A stretch of 64,000 nt of DNA, taken from positions 92,189 through 156,188 of the forward strand of contig JANWJS010000028.1 in NCBI GenBank assembly GCA_025451845.1. The letters run 5' to 3'. This stretch comes from Steroidobacteraceae bacterium (GTDB taxonomy: Bacteria; Pseudomonadota; Gammaproteobacteria; Steroidobacterales; Steroidobacteraceae). A program made the position numbers and the translations under genes. Shown piece by piece: positions 16,635-25,846 of this stretch. Within the stretch, counting starts at the first letter, position 1; every line of letters begins with the position of its first letter. The notes under the pieces were generated by a model. That model was given only the letters and a program-made list of their open reading frames with translations, searched no databases and had not been told where the DNA came from.

Positions 16635-17582
16635 TTATAGCGGCGGACTGAAGCCGCGTGAGAGGACCTCGCGCAGATGATCGATGACGCACTGTACGGC
16701 GCGCGGCGTCCGCGGTGACCACGGCCGGATGGCCTGGAGGCGCTCGCCGAAGAATCCGACCGGACGCCATTGCGGCAGTACTGGCACGAGCGGGAGCGAT
16801 TCCGCGCCGCTCCAGGCGCTGAAATCGGGCAGCATGCCAACCCCCATCCCGGCTGCCGCGGCCTCGCGCAGCACCTCGCTGTTATTGGCCCGCAGCGGTC
16901 CCCTCACCGGCACGCTGACCCGCTCAGCCGCTTTGGCGCGCCGTTCGCGCCGCTCGAAGGACCAGCTGGGCGCGCCGCCGTCGCGCAGATAAAGGAGACA
17001 GTCATGCCGCGCAAGATCGCCCGGATGCTGCGGGGTCCCGCGCCGGGCGAGGTACTCGGGGCTCGCGAGCAGCAGCGAGCGCGTCTCGCACAACACGGTC
17101 GCCACGTGGGAGTCGGGGACGCGGCTCGCATGCCGCACCGCCACATCGAATCCCTCCTGAGTCAGGTTGACGAACCGGTCGTTGAGATCGAGCTCGAGCC
17201 GCAGCTCCGGGTAGCGTTGCAGCAGCTGCGGAATCGCAGGCGCGATGTGCTGGCGTCCCAACGCCACTGGCGCCGTGAGGCGCACCAGCCCGCGCGGCGC
17301 ACCGGCGAGATCCCTGACTCCAGCGATGCCTTGCTCGATGTGCGCGAATGAGGCTCGTGTCTCCTCCACCAGCTGTTGTCCCGCCGGTGTCAGCGTGATG
17401 GATCGCGTGGTGCGGCGCACCAGCGGTACACCCAGCGCTCGCTCCAGGCCCTTCAGGCGGACGCTGACGGAAGACTTGGCGATCCCGAGACGGCGCGCAG
17501 TCTGTGTGAGACTGCGCGTTTCGGCGATCACGGTCAGCATGTGCAGGTCGGGCAGTGCCGCCTCAAAATCCCGCGTGCTCAT
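16635..17582 (-). CDS. LysR family transcriptional regulator
   Basis: A 315-residue regulator with an N-terminal winged helix-turn-helix (about 10-70; SLTQTARRLGIAKSSVSVRLKGLERALGVPLVRRTTRSITLT) and a LysR substrate-binding domain (GLVRLTAPVALGRQHIAPAIP, then GFDVAVRHASRVPDSHV). It is of the subgroup with the RLTAP motif. It is divergent from mmsA, with a perfect palindrome in the 114-base gap, the standard LysR arrangement. It probably controls mmsA and itself in response to an acyl or semialdehyde metabolite. Confidence 0.9.
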   Translation of the reverse strand: MSTRDFEAALPDLHMLTVIAETRSLTQTARRLGIAKSSVSVRLKGLERALGVPLVRRTTRSITLTPAGQQLVEETRASFAHIEQGIAGVRDLAGAPRGLVRLTAPVALGRQHIAPAIPQLLQRYPELRLELDLNDRFVNLTQEGFDVAVRHASRVPDSHVATVLCETRSLLLASPEYLARRGTPQHPGDLARHDCLLYLRDGGAPSWSFERRERRAKAAERVSVPVRGPLRANNSEVLREAAAAGMGVGMLPDFSAWSGAESLPLVPVLPQWRPVGFFGERLQAIRPWSPRTPRAVQCVIDHLREVLSRGFSPPL

Positions 17583-17600
17583 CGCTTTCTGCGCCTCGAT

Positions 17601-17618
17601 TGTTCAATTTATTGAACA
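17601..17618. promoter_or_regulatory. probable LysR operator palindrome
   Basis: A perfect inverted repeat, TGTTCAAT-TT-ATTGAACA, lies between lysR and mmsA. It contains the T-N11-A spacing typical of LysR boxes (TTCAATTTATTGAA). Its AT content stands out against the GC-rich surroundings. Confidence 0.65.
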
Positions 17619-17696
17619 TTGTAATCGCCTGGTGGTGGTTCTCAAGCGAGTGGGGTGCTCCTAGACTGTGCGCAGGCTCCCCCTCGGATCTTCGCC

Positions 17697-19226
17697 ATGG
17701 CAACCGCACCCCTTCTCCTCGAGGCCTCTACCCGCTCACTGGTCGGCCATTGGATCGGCGGGCAACCCGTGCCGCCCGACGCCGCCCGCGCCCAGGACGT
17801 TTTCAATCCGGCGACCGGTACGGTCGCGCGCCGCGTAGCTCTGGCAGATGCCGCCACCGTGGACCGGGCAGTCGCCAGCGCGGCGGCCGCTTGGCCGGCA
17901 TGGGCGGATACTCCCCCCATCCGCCGGGCCCGTGTGCTCGGCCGGTTTCTCGGACTGCTGAATGAGCATCGCGACGAGATCGCCAAGCTCATCACCGCGG
18001 AGCATGGGAAGGTGCTCTCCGACGCCCAGGGCGAGGTCATGCGCGGGATCGACGTCGTGGAATTCGCCTGCGGGATTCCCCAGCTCCTGAAGGGAGATTT
18101 CACCGACCAGGTCTCGACCGGCATGGACAACTGGACACTGCGACAGCCTCTCGGGGTCGTCGCAGGCATCACCCCCTTCAACTTCCCCTGCATGGTCCCC
18201 TGTTGGATGTTTCCCATCGCCATCGCCGCTGGCAACACGTTCGTGCTCAAGCCGAGCGAGCGTGATCCATCCGCTTCGCTCGTCATGGCGGACCTTTTCA
18301 AGCGGGCTGGGCTGCCCGATGGTGTTTTTAACGTCGTGCAAGGCGACAAAGTCGCGGTCGATGCGTTGCTCGAGCACCCGGAGGTCCGCGCGCTCAGCTT
18401 CGTCGGCTCCACCCCGATCGCACGCCGCCTCTACGCGCGCGGCGCGGAGCTCGGTAAACGTGTCCAGGCGCTCGGCGGTGCAAAGAACCACCTGGTCGTC
18501 ATGCCGGACGCTGACCTGGACCAGGCGGTCGATGGGTTGATCGGTGCAGCCTACGGCTCGGCCGGCGAACGGTGCATGGCGATCAGCGTTGCCGTGCTGG
18601 TGGGTGATATCGCAGACCGGATCGTCCCGAGGCTCGCGCAGCGAGCCCAGGCGTTGCGTATTGGAAACGGCATGGACGCGGGCGTGGAAATGGGTCCTGT
18701 CGTGACCCGCCAAGCGCTCGAGCGTATCTCCAGCTACATCGATGCGGGCGTGCGCGAAGGGGCGCAGCTGGTGACTGACGGCCGCTCGCTGAAGGTACCT
18801 GGATACGACGGCGGCTTCTTTCTCGGGGGCACCCTTTTCGATCATGTCAGGCCCGACATGACCCTTTACAAAGACGAGATCTTCGGACCCGTGCTGAGCT
18901 GCGTGCGCGTGAAAGATTTCGGCGAGGCCCTTCGCCTGGTCAACTCCCACCAGCTCGCCAACGGCGTCGCCTGTTACACGCGCGATGGCGGAGTGGCTCG
19001 TGAATTCACCAGGCGCATCGAGGTGGGCATGGTTGGCATCAATGTCCCCATCCCCGTCCCGATGGCCTGGCATGGCTTCGGCGGTTGGAAGAACAGCCTG
19101 TTCGGTGACATGCACGCCTACGGCGAGGAAGGGGTCCGATTCTACACGCGGCAGAAATCGGTCATGCAGCGTTGGCCGGCGAGCGCGCACGAGGGCACGG
19201 AGTTCGCCATGCCGACCGCGCGCTGA
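17697..19226 (+). CDS. mmsA: CoA-acylating methylmalonate-semialdehyde dehydrogenase
   Basis: A 509-residue aldehyde dehydrogenase. Family-specific features are [37 protein letters not shown], the catalytic C293 in SAGERCMA, and N at the position of the usual general-base glutamate ([11 protein letters not shown]), which marks the CoA-acylating branch. It converts (methyl)malonate semialdehyde plus CoA and NAD+ to propionyl- or acetyl-CoA in valine, inositol or beta-alanine breakdown. It starts at ATG 17697; upstream codons are not conserved. Neighbouring MaoC and CitE-like genes suggest a linked acyl-CoA route. Confidence 0.9.
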   Translation: MATAPLLLEASTRSLVGHWIGGQPVPPDAARAQDVFNPATGTVARRVALADAATVDRAVASAAAAWPAWADTPPIRRARVLGRFLGLLNEHRDEIAKLITAEHGKVLSDAQGEVMRGIDVVEFACGIPQLLKGDFTDQVSTGMDNWTLRQPLGVVAGITPFNFPCMVPCWMFPIAIAAGNTFVLKPSERDPSASLVMADLFKRAGLPDGVFNVVQGDKVAVDALLEHPEVRALSFVGSTPIARRLYARGAELGKRVQALGGAKNHLVVMPDADLDQAVDGLIGAAYGSAGERCMAISVAVLVGDIADRIVPRLAQRAQALRIGNGMDAGVEMGPVVTRQALERISSYIDAGVREGAQLVTDGRSLKVPGYDGGFFLGGTLFDHVRPDMTLYKDEIFGPVLSCVRVKDFGEALRLVNSHQLANGVACYTRDGGVAREFTRRIEVGMVGINVPIPVPMAWHGFGGWKNSLFGDMHAYGEEGVRFYTRQKSVMQRWPASAHEGTEFAMPTAR

Positions 19227-19248
19227 GAGGGACTGCGGCGCCGGAACG

Positions 19249-19701
19249 CTATGAGGGTTTCCGCTTGATCAAGGCGGATCGCACGCACTGGCAGACGACC
19301 TCGTCCCTTTGATTGATCGCCCGGTGCTGAAAAGTGACGATCCCCGCGGTGGGGCGTGAGCGGCTCTCTCTCAGGCTCACCACCTCGGTTTCGGCGCGGA
19401 GGGTGTCGCCGATGAACACCGGCTTCGGCATTACCACCTTGTCGTAGCCGAGGTTGGCCACGAGGGTACCCACCGTCGTGTCACTAACGCTGAGGCCGAT
19501 CATCAGCGCAAAGGTGAACGTGCCGTTGACCAGTATTTGCCCGAACTCGCTCGCCTTCGCCGTCTCGAGATCGATGTGTAGCGGCTGGGCGTTGTGCGTC
19601 ATCGTCGAGAATAGGAGATTGTCGGTCTCCGTCACGGTTCGCCGGATCTCATGAGCGATCCGGTCACCTACCTGCCAATCATCGAACCAGCGGCCGGCCA
19701 T
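19249..19701 (-). CDS. MaoC-like hydratase
   Basis: A 150-residue hot-dog-fold protein. The hydratase-2 motif appears as [27 protein letters not shown], with the Asp/His type active site in [16 protein letters not shown], plus [13 protein letters not shown] and [15 protein letters not shown]. The sequence resembles mesaconyl-CoA/2-methylfumaryl-CoA hydratase-type MaoC proteins, which hydrate branched enoyl-CoA thioesters. Its ATG follows directly on the stop codon of the CitE-like lyase gene, so the two are cotranscribed and likely act in sequence. Confidence 0.85.
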   Translation of the reverse strand: MAGRWFDDWQVGDRIAHEIRRTVTETDNLLFSTMTHNAQPLHIDLETAKASEFGQILVNGTFTFALMIGLSVSDTTVGTLVANLGYDKVVMPKPVFIGDTLRAETEVVSLRESRSRPTAGIVTFQHRAINQRDEVVCQCVRSALIKRKPS

Positions 19702-20610
19702 TCAATCCCCCTTTTTCGCGCATGCGCGGGCGGCGGTCCTGAGCAGGGCTTGCGCGCGCACCAGGTGTGGGCGATCGAGCATCGCTCCCTTGTGACCGAG
19801 AGTGCCGACGCCCGGATTGGCTGCGAAGAGGTCGACGATTTCCTGCGCCGCCTGTAACTCCTCGATGCTCGGCATGAAAGCCTGGTTGATGACCTCCACC
19901 TGCGCCGGGTGAATCGCGAGCATGCCGCGAAACCCGGCGCGGCGCGCCTCTTGCGCGCGCCGGTGAAGACCGGCCTCATCCCGGAAATCGCCGTGGATCG
20001 TCTCGACGGCGGCGACACCCGCCGCCGCAGCACCGAGGAGACAGAAGCTGCGCGCCATCTCGAACAGGAACACGTAACTTCCATCCGCGTTGCGATTATC
20101 GGTCGCGCCTACGGCAGCCGCCAGATCTTCAGCGCCCCACGTCAAGGCGGCCAAACGCGGCGCACCGGCGTATGTGCCGGTCGTGAACATGCTTTGCGCC
20201 GTCTCCGTCACGAGGGCGATCACTGCAGTCGCGCCCTGCTCGATGCCGGCTGCGGCCTCCAGGTCCGACAAGAAGTGATCGAGCCGCTCGACATCCGCCC
20301 CGCGGCGTGACTTTGGCAGCATGATGCCGCCAGGACGGCTCGGTATCACTGCCGCGAGATCCGCCAGCGCATGCGGCCCCTGCAGCGGGTTGATCCGCAC
20401 CCAGAGGCGCGAGCGGTCTACGGGCTGGGCGGCCAAGAACGCGGCTATCTGGTCCCGGGCCCTGGGCTTTTCCGCCTCGGCCACGGCGTCCTCGAGATCG
20501 AAAATGACGACATCCGCAGGGCCCCCGACCGCTTTCTCCATCTTCCGCTCGCTGTCGCCGGGAGCGAAGAGCCAGGAGCGGGCATTGAAGCCGTCTGTGA
20601 GGGCAGCCAT
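19702..20610 (-). CDS. HpcH/HpaI (CitE-like) CoA ester lyase
   Basis: A 302-residue TIM-barrel lyase. N-terminal RSWLFAPGDSERKMEKA, the metal/CoA region VIFDLEDAVAEAEKPRAR, WVRINPLQ, MLPKSR, ALVTETAQSMF and AIHPAQVEVINQAF are standard for the citrate lyase beta-like family (malyl-CoA, beta-methylmalyl-CoA or citramalyl-CoA lyases). With the adjacent MaoC hydratase it would give a hydratase-lyase pair for mesaconyl/methylmalyl-type CoA esters; the exact substrate is inferred. Catalytic acidic residues look intact. Confidence 0.85.
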   Translation of the reverse strand: MAALTDGFNARSWLFAPGDSERKMEKAVGGPADVVIFDLEDAVAEAEKPRARDQIAAFLAAQPVDRSRLWVRINPLQGPHALADLAAVIPSRPGGIMLPKSRRGADVERLDHFLSDLEAAAGIEQGATAVIALVTETAQSMFTTGTYAGAPRLAALTWGAEDLAAAVGATDNRNADGSYVFLFEMARSFCLLGAAAAGVAAVETIHGDFRDEAGLHRRAQEARRAGFRGMLAIHPAQVEVINQAFMPSIEELQAAQEIVDLFAANPGVGTLGHKGAMLDRPHLVRAQALLRTAARACAKKGD

Positions 20611-20639
20611 GCCGCGGATATTACCAGGAAGCGCGCAAA

Positions 20640-20668
20640 CCTCCGGCCTCGAGCCGCGAGGCCGGAGG
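20640..20668. repeat. perfect 12-bp hairpin in a divergent intergenic region
   Basis: CCTCCGGCCTCG and its exact complement are separated by the five bases AGCCG. It lies 30 bases upstream of the CitE-like start and about 170 bases upstream of the zinc-ribbon gene, where no transcript should be ending. It could be a 5' leader structure or operator. No T tract follows on either strand. Confidence 0.5.
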
Positions 20669-20841
20669 GTCGTGGAACGTCAGCGTGACGAGGCGTGGGG
20701 CTTGCGGGATCCGGACAGCATGTCGCCGAGGGCGAACGTGGCGCCAGCGCCGGCACTCGATTCGACTCCTGCCGGGTTCTAAGATACATTCTTGCGGTGA
20801 GAACGGAGAAACAAGAGCAAGAGTCTCACGAGGTTGGACGG

Positions 20842-21528
20842 ATGAACGCCAACGGAACTCAAACACCGCAGTTCGCCACCGCCGAGTACGCGGCCAACAT
20901 CCCGGCCGGCAACTGCGCCACCTGTAAGAAGCCGATCAGCGGCGCCTATTTCAAGATCAAGGGGGCACCGATCTGTGCGGCCTGCACGGAGAGGATCCGA
21001 GCGCAAATCCCTCGGGACTCGCATGGGGCATTCGTCCGCGCGCTCGTCTTCGGCATAGGAGGCGCATCGATCGGATTCGCGTTGTATGTCGCCTTCGCCC
21101 TGGCCACGGGCCTCATCATCGGCTACGTCTCCCTGGCAGTCGGCTACATCGTCGGCAAGGCGATGCACGTGGGCTCGCGCGGCATAGGCGGGCGCCGCTA
21201 CCAGGTGGCGGCGGTGTTGCTTACGTATTTTGCCGTGTCGCTCTCCGCGGTCCCCATTGCAATTGATCAGAGCCGGGCGCATCACACTCAGGAGCAATCG
21301 GCCGCGGCAGCCATGCAGCCTGTCGCCCCCGTCAATGTCGGCAAGGCCATAGCCATGCTGGCACTGGTCGGCATCGCTTCACCGATTCTCGATCTCCAGG
21401 ACCCGGTGCACGGTCTCATCGGACTCGTGATTCTGTTCGCGGGCCTGCGCTTCGCCTGGCAATTCACGGCGGCACGAACCGTCAACATCTCCGGGCCTTA
21501 TACCGCGGCGTCCGCAGGGGCCACGTGA
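20842..21528 (+). CDS. zinc-ribbon membrane protein of unknown function
   Basis: A 228-residue protein. Residues about 22-50 contain a four-cysteine zinc knuckle (NCATCKKPI, then ICAACTERI), followed by about four hydrophobic segments (FVRALVFGIGGASIGFALYVAFAL; GLIIGYVSLAVGYIVGKA; VAAVLLTYFAVSLSAVPIAI; then two near the C-terminus). I do not recognise a named family. The start MNANGTQ at 20842 has a weak GAGG about 12 bases upstream. The next gene begins 12 bases after its stop and in the same reading frame, and also starts with a zinc ribbon, so the two probably work together. Confidence 0.7.
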   Translation: MNANGTQTPQFATAEYAANIPAGNCATCKKPISGAYFKIKGAPICAACTERIRAQIPRDSHGAFVRALVFGIGGASIGFALYVAFALATGLIIGYVSLAVGYIVGKAMHVGSRGIGGRRYQVAAVLLTYFAVSLSAVPIAIDQSRAHHTQEQSAAAAMQPVAPVNVGKAIAMLALVGIASPILDLQDPVHGLIGLVILFAGLRFAWQFTAARTVNISGPYTAASAGAT

Positions 21529-21540
21529 CGTGGGCAAAAG

Positions 21541-22536
21541 TTGGCTGCCCTAGCCGCGCCGGATAACTGCGCTCGCTGCGGCGCGGCGCTCGCACCCGGC
21601 AGTCTGGCTTGCCCCCGATGTCAGGCGTTGGCGCATGGCTCCAAACTCGAGGAGCTCGCCGCCAGCGCGCGCAGGCACGAGCAGAGCCGGAACCCCGTCG
21701 CTGCGCAGGCTGACTGGCAGGCGGCACTCGAGCTTCTCCCCGCGGATTCTTCGCAGGCGGCGTGGGTGCGCGCCAGGCTGGCAGAGCTGCCGCCGGACAC
21801 CGCCAAATCCGGGAAAAGCGACGCGCCTGCCTGGACACGCAAGCTGGGACCGTTCGCTCCGATTGCGGTACTTGCACTCAAAGGAAAGTTCTTCCTCTCG
21901 CTGCTGAAAGCCCCCTTTCTGCTGAGTTTCGTGGCCTTCGCCGGCCTCTATTGGGGGCTCTATGGGGCCAGGTTCGGTGTCGGACTCGCCATCCTCATCC
22001 TGGTACATGAATTCGGGCACTTCCTCGAGCTGCGAAGGCGCGGGCTTGCTGCCAATCTTCCGATGTTCATTCCCGGATTCGGCGCCTATGTGCGGTGGAC
22101 TGCGGCAGGGGTCACCTCGGACACACGCGCGCTCGTGGGTCTCGCCGGGCCTCTCGCCGGGGCCGTTGGTGCGGCCTTCTGCGCACTGATGTGGCTACGG
22201 ACCGGGGAGCGCGTGTGGATGGCGCTCGCCAGCTTCTCGGCCTTCATCAATCTCATGAACTTGATTCCCGTCTGGCGGCTCGACGGCGGCCAGGCCATCG
22301 TGGCCGTCACTCGTACGGGGCGCATCGCCATCGCCCTGGCGTCGGTCCTTCTCGCCGCCTATTTCTCGCAGCCCCTGGTACTCCTCGTGGCGGGCGGCGC
22401 AGTCTTTCGCGCGTTCGGCAATGAGCCCGCGGCCGATACATCGCGCAGCTACGGCCTAACCATTTACTTCATCGCGCTGCTTGCCGTCCTGACCTACCTG
22501 TCATCGCTGGCACGGCTCGGTGCACCTGCGCTCTGA
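21541..22536 (+). CDS. site-2 protease (M50)-like membrane metalloprotease with N-terminal zinc ribbon
   Basis: A 331-residue protein. An N-terminal ribbon (NCARCGAALAPGSLACPRC) and a short TPR-like helical linker (about 35-85) precede membrane segments with the M50 zinc motif HEFGH and the second ligand motif NLIPVWRLDGG. It should be an intramembrane zinc metallopeptidase or an inactive relative; both catalytic motifs look complete. The first usable codon after the previous stop is TTG at 21541 with no strong ribosome-binding site, so translation is probably coupled to the upstream gene. No substrate is evident. Confidence 0.75.
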   Translation: MAALAAPDNCARCGAALAPGSLACPRCQALAHGSKLEELAASARRHEQSRNPVAAQADWQAALELLPADSSQAAWVRARLAELPPDTAKSGKSDAPAWTRKLGPFAPIAVLALKGKFFLSLLKAPFLLSFVAFAGLYWGLYGARFGVGLAILILVHEFGHFLELRRRGLAANLPMFIPGFGAYVRWTAAGVTSDTRALVGLAGPLAGAVGAAFCALMWLRTGERVWMALASFSAFINLMNLIPVWRLDGGQAIVAVTRTGRIAIALASVLLAAYFSQPLVLLVAGGAVFRAFGNEPAADTSRSYGLTIYFIALLAVLTYLSSLARLGAPAL

Positions 22537-22591
22537 GAGCTGTCGCCGACCTTGAAGTTCGCCGACAACCTCCCCATACGGGCTGGTGCGC

Positions 22592-23407
22592 ATGCAGCTA
22601 CCCTCTCTTCGCGACTTCCTCTCAGGGCACCGCAGGCTTTTCGTCCTGACCGGGGCCGGCTGCAGCACCGATTCGGGTATCCCGGACTATCGCGACGCGA
22701 ATGGCAGCTGGAAACGCTCGCCGCCGATCGGGTTCCAGGCCTTCATGAGCAGCGCGGCGGTGCGCCAACGCTACTGGGCACGGAGCTTGGTTGGCTGGCG
22801 CCGGTTCCGTCAGGCAGAACCCAACGGAGCGCACGAGGCTCTGGCGAAACTCGAGCAGCAGGGTCGTCTGAAAGCGCTCGTCACGCAGAACGTCGATGGG
22901 CTGCATCAGGCTGCGGGCAGCACGCAGGTGATAGACCTGCATGGGCGGCTCGACCGGGTCCGATGCATGGACTGCGAAAGCTTGGTGTCCCGCGAGGATT
23001 TGCAGGCTGAGCTGCTGCGCCGCAATTCCGCGTGGTCCAAGTTGGAAGGACAACCGGCCCCGGATGGCGACACCGACCTCGAAGGACTGCCATTCGGCAA
23101 GTTCGACGTCCCCTCTTGCTCGCGCTGCGGCGGCGTCTTGAAACCCGACGTCGTATTCTTTGGCGAGAGCGTCCCGCGCGCCCGCGTCGAATCGGCGACA
23201 CGGCAGCTGGAGCACGCCGACGCCGTGCTGGTCGTCGGCTCTTCTCTGATGTTGTATTCCGGTTATCGATTCGTGCATGCGGCTGCGCAGTCGGGCAAAC
23301 CGATCGCTGCGGTCAATCTCGGCCGCACACGCGCCGACGAGTTTTTGACTCTGAAGGTGGCCGAGCCCTGCGCTCACGCGCTGGCCGATCTGTGGGGCCG
23401 GGAATGA
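22592..23407 (+). CDS. NAD-dependent protein deacylase (sirtuin, SIRT4-like class)
   Basis: About 271 residues. The NAD-binding motif is GAGCSTDSGIPDYRDANGSWK, followed by TQNVDGLHQAAG, the catalytic histidine in DLHGRLD, zinc cysteines in CMDCES and CSRCGG, and KPDVVFFGESVP. These features define a class II sirtuin related to mitochondrial SIRT4, with NAD-dependent lysine deacylase or ADP-ribosyltransferase activity in the cytoplasm. GTG (22586) and ATG (22592) starts are two codons apart; ATG is taken. It ends 1 base from the convergent GGDEF-EAL gene. Confidence 0.9.
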   Translation: MQLPSLRDFLSGHRRLFVLTGAGCSTDSGIPDYRDANGSWKRSPPIGFQAFMSSAAVRQRYWARSLVGWRRFRQAEPNGAHEALAKLEQQGRLKALVTQNVDGLHQAAGSTQVIDLHGRLDRVRCMDCESLVSREDLQAELLRRNSAWSKLEGQPAPDGDTDLEGLPFGKFDVPSCSRCGGVLKPDVVFFGESVPRARVESATRQLEHADAVLVVGSSLMLYSGYRFVHAAAQSGKPIAAVNLGRTRADEFLTLKVAEPCAHALADLWGRE

Positions 23408-23408
23408 A

Positions 23409-25616
23409 CTAGCCTGCCAGACCTTCGCCCTGAGCCGGTGGCTCGTCCGCGGGCGAAGATGACGCCAAGGCCGCACGCTCGACCAATAGCCGGTCCTTGA
23501 ACCAGAGCGCCAAGTCCTGAGCGGACAACGGTCGCGAGAGGTAATAGCCTTGCGCCTCGTCGCACCCGAGCAGCACCAGTTGCGCCAGGGTCGCCTCCGT
23601 TTCCACGCCCTCGGCAACGACTTTCAATCCCAGGTTGTGCGCCAGCTCGATGGTCGAGCGCACGATGATCTCATCGCCGGTATTCGATGCGAGCCCGCGT
23701 ACGAAGGACTGATCGATCTTGATTTCGCGCACGGGCAGCGCGCGCAGATAGGCCAGCGAGGCGTATCCGGTGCCGTAGTCATCGATCGACAGATGAACGC
23801 CCATGCGTCTGAGCTTTTCCAGTGCTTTGCGCGCCTGCGACACGTTGTCTATTACCGCACTCTCCGTGATTTCCAGGCACAGGCACCCCGGTGCGATTCC
23901 GTGCCGGTGCAACTGCGCGGCGACGAATCCCGCGAATCCGCCAACCTCTAGATCGCGTACCGAGACATTGACGCTGAGAGGCAGGATCAGACCCGCCTCG
24001 CGCCACGCGGCGTGCTGGGCGCACGCGTGTTCTATTACCCACCGCGTCAGCCGCACGACGAATCCGGTCTGCTCGGCAAAGGGAATGAATTCGGCAGGAG
24101 CGATCATTCCGCGCTCAGGGTGTCGCCAGCGCAGGAGCGCTTCGGCGGAAATGCAGCGGCCGCTCTTCAGGTCGAGCTTGGGCTGAAATGCCAGCTCGAA
24201 TTGCTCCCGCTCGAGCGCCGTGACGAGCTCGGAGAGCAGCGACAGGCCTTGTTCCGACTTCGCCTGCGAGCGGCTCTTGAAAACCGTTACGGCGGAGCCT
24301 GTCTTCTTGCCCTCAGGCAGCGCGGGGTCCGTGCGCGAAAGCAGTGCTTCGTCAGCGTCCGGCGGCGGATCTCCCTGTCGGCGCGACTTGCGGTCGTACA
24401 TCGCGCGATCGGCAATCGCATAGAGACGATCAGCGTCGTCAGCTTCGTCCGGATATAACGAGAAGCCGATACTGGCGCGAATGGCCAGATGCCGGCCCAG
24501 AATCACGATCCCGGCGTCGAGCGAGCGCCGCAAATCCTGGGCCGCGGCGTGGGCAGCGTCACGATCGGGGACATCGCTGAGAACGACTGCGTATTCGTCC
24601 CCGCCCAGGCGGGCCAGGGCATCCTCCTGATTCAGCTGTGTGCGAAATTGCCGCGCCGCCCAGCGCAGTACCTCATCGCCGGCCGCATGGCCCAGCGTAT
24701 CGTTGATCTCCTTGAAGCCGTCCAGATCGATCACCACGAGGGCCACCAGAGCCCCTATGGCCTTCGCTCGCTCCATGGCCTCGTGTAGCCGGCGCCCGAG
24801 CATGCGCCGATTGGGCAGGCCAGTCAGCTCATCGTGCAAAGAGGCGTATTCCGCCTTCGATAACTGCTCTTCGAGCAGTGTGAATGTCATGCCGGTGGCG
24901 ACCAGAAACTTGGGCAGGTTCCATACCTCGGCATCCACGTGGGCATTCGGCCACAACACGGCCATCAGGTCGCTGACGGGAAAGACGAATGCCCAAGCGA
25001 CGAAGCTGATGGTGGTGAAGCGGATGCTCGCTGATGGACGGGGCGCGGTCATGCGATAGAACGCCGCGACCGCGAGATAGTGCCACGTCAGCATCCAGCT
25101 CACCGCCTCGTCCGGTTGGTGCAAGGTCAGCAGGACCCCCTGCACCGAGTAAGCGCATAGTACGAGCGAGATGCGCCAGCGCAGGCTGGGTTGCTCGGTC
25201 GCGCCGCGCCAGACCCACATCATCCCCAGAGTCGAGGCCGTTCCCAGGACGGTCAACGCCGCATAGAGCCAGGGCGCTTCGATTCCGTAAGTGATGCAGG
25301 TCAGCAGCGCGACGTCCGGCAGCGCGCTGAATACCACAATCGACAGGTTGCGCCAGTGGATGTCGAGCTGTTCGTTGCTCGCCCAAGTGAAGGCCTGCGC
25401 GATGATGACCAACATCGCGACGGCGACGGAATAGGCGCTGTTCGCGCTGCCGGGGGTGTTCTGTGCCACGAACAGCGCGACGATGTGGATGAGCAGCAGT
25501 CCCCATCCGACCAGCCAAAAGTTGAGCCGGTGTTGCCCGGTACGCCGCGACAACGTCCAGAAGACCGCGATCAAGCCGCCGATTGCGGCAAAGTCTGGTA
25601 GGACCGAGTAATTCAC
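23409..25616 (-). CDS. membrane-bound GGDEF-EAL cyclic-di-GMP protein
   Basis: A 735-residue protein. The first 230 residues form about seven hydrophobic segments, a membrane sensor of unknown ligand. Then comes a GGDEF domain (DELTGLPNRRMLGRRL; active-site GGDEY at about 340) and an EAL domain (EALLRW, NVSVRDLE, EITESAVI, DDYGTGYASL, KIDQSFV, EGVET, QGYYLSRP). Residues needed for diguanylate cyclase and for phosphodiesterase activity both look present, so net activity cannot be told from sequence. The I-site RxxD is not obvious. It is probably transcribed alone from the 230-base gap upstream. Confidence 0.9.
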   Translation of the reverse strand: MNYSVLPDFAAIGGLIAVFWTLSRRTGQHRLNFWLVGWGLLLIHIVALFVAQNTPGSANSAYSVAVAMLVIIAQAFTWASNEQLDIHWRNLSIVVFSALPDVALLTCITYGIEAPWLYAALTVLGTASTLGMMWVWRGATEQPSLRWRISLVLCAYSVQGVLLTLHQPDEAVSWMLTWHYLAVAAFYRMTAPRPSASIRFTTISFVAWAFVFPVSDLMAVLWPNAHVDAEVWNLPKFLVATGMTFTLLEEQLSKAEYASLHDELTGLPNRRMLGRRLHEAMERAKAIGALVALVVIDLDGFKEINDTLGHAAGDEVLRWAARQFRTQLNQEDALARLGGDEYAVVLSDVPDRDAAHAAAQDLRRSLDAGIVILGRHLAIRASIGFSLYPDEADDADRLYAIADRAMYDRKSRRQGDPPPDADEALLSRTDPALPEGKKTGSAVTVFKSRSQAKSEQGLSLLSELVTALEREQFELAFQPKLDLKSGRCISAEALLRWRHPERGMIAPAEFIPFAEQTGFVVRLTRWVIEHACAQHAAWREAGLILPLSVNVSVRDLEVGGFAGFVAAQLHRHGIAPGCLCLEITESAVIDNVSQARKALEKLRRMGVHLSIDDYGTGYASLAYLRALPVREIKIDQSFVRGLASNTGDEIIVRSTIELAHNLGLKVVAEGVETEATLAQLVLLGCDEAQGYYLSRPLSAQDLALWFKDRLLVERAALASSSPADEPPAQGEGLAG

Positions 25617-25846
25617 GCCGTCTTCGGAAACCCGCCTCGGAATGCCCCCGAGTCACGATACCCGCAACCCTGTAGCGCAGTAGCGACACACGACACGGTG
25701 CGCTTCGATCCTGCGAAAACTGTGAAGCGCGTCTCGGATCGCCGGCAGCCGGCTTTCTGCGCGCGATGGCGTGCTGCTCGATCACCGGCAGCAGGGAGGG
25801 CAATCACCAGCCCTGGGCCGCGTGGGGCAGAGGCTCTAACGAGCTC

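Noticed and set aside
15201-16640. 479-residue plus-strand ORF
   Set aside because: It runs antisense across the TAXI and SDR genes, both of which have clear motifs; no ribosome-binding site or domain is seen.
17736-19190. 484-residue minus-strand ORF
   Set aside because: Antisense to mmsA, whose active-site motifs are unambiguous.
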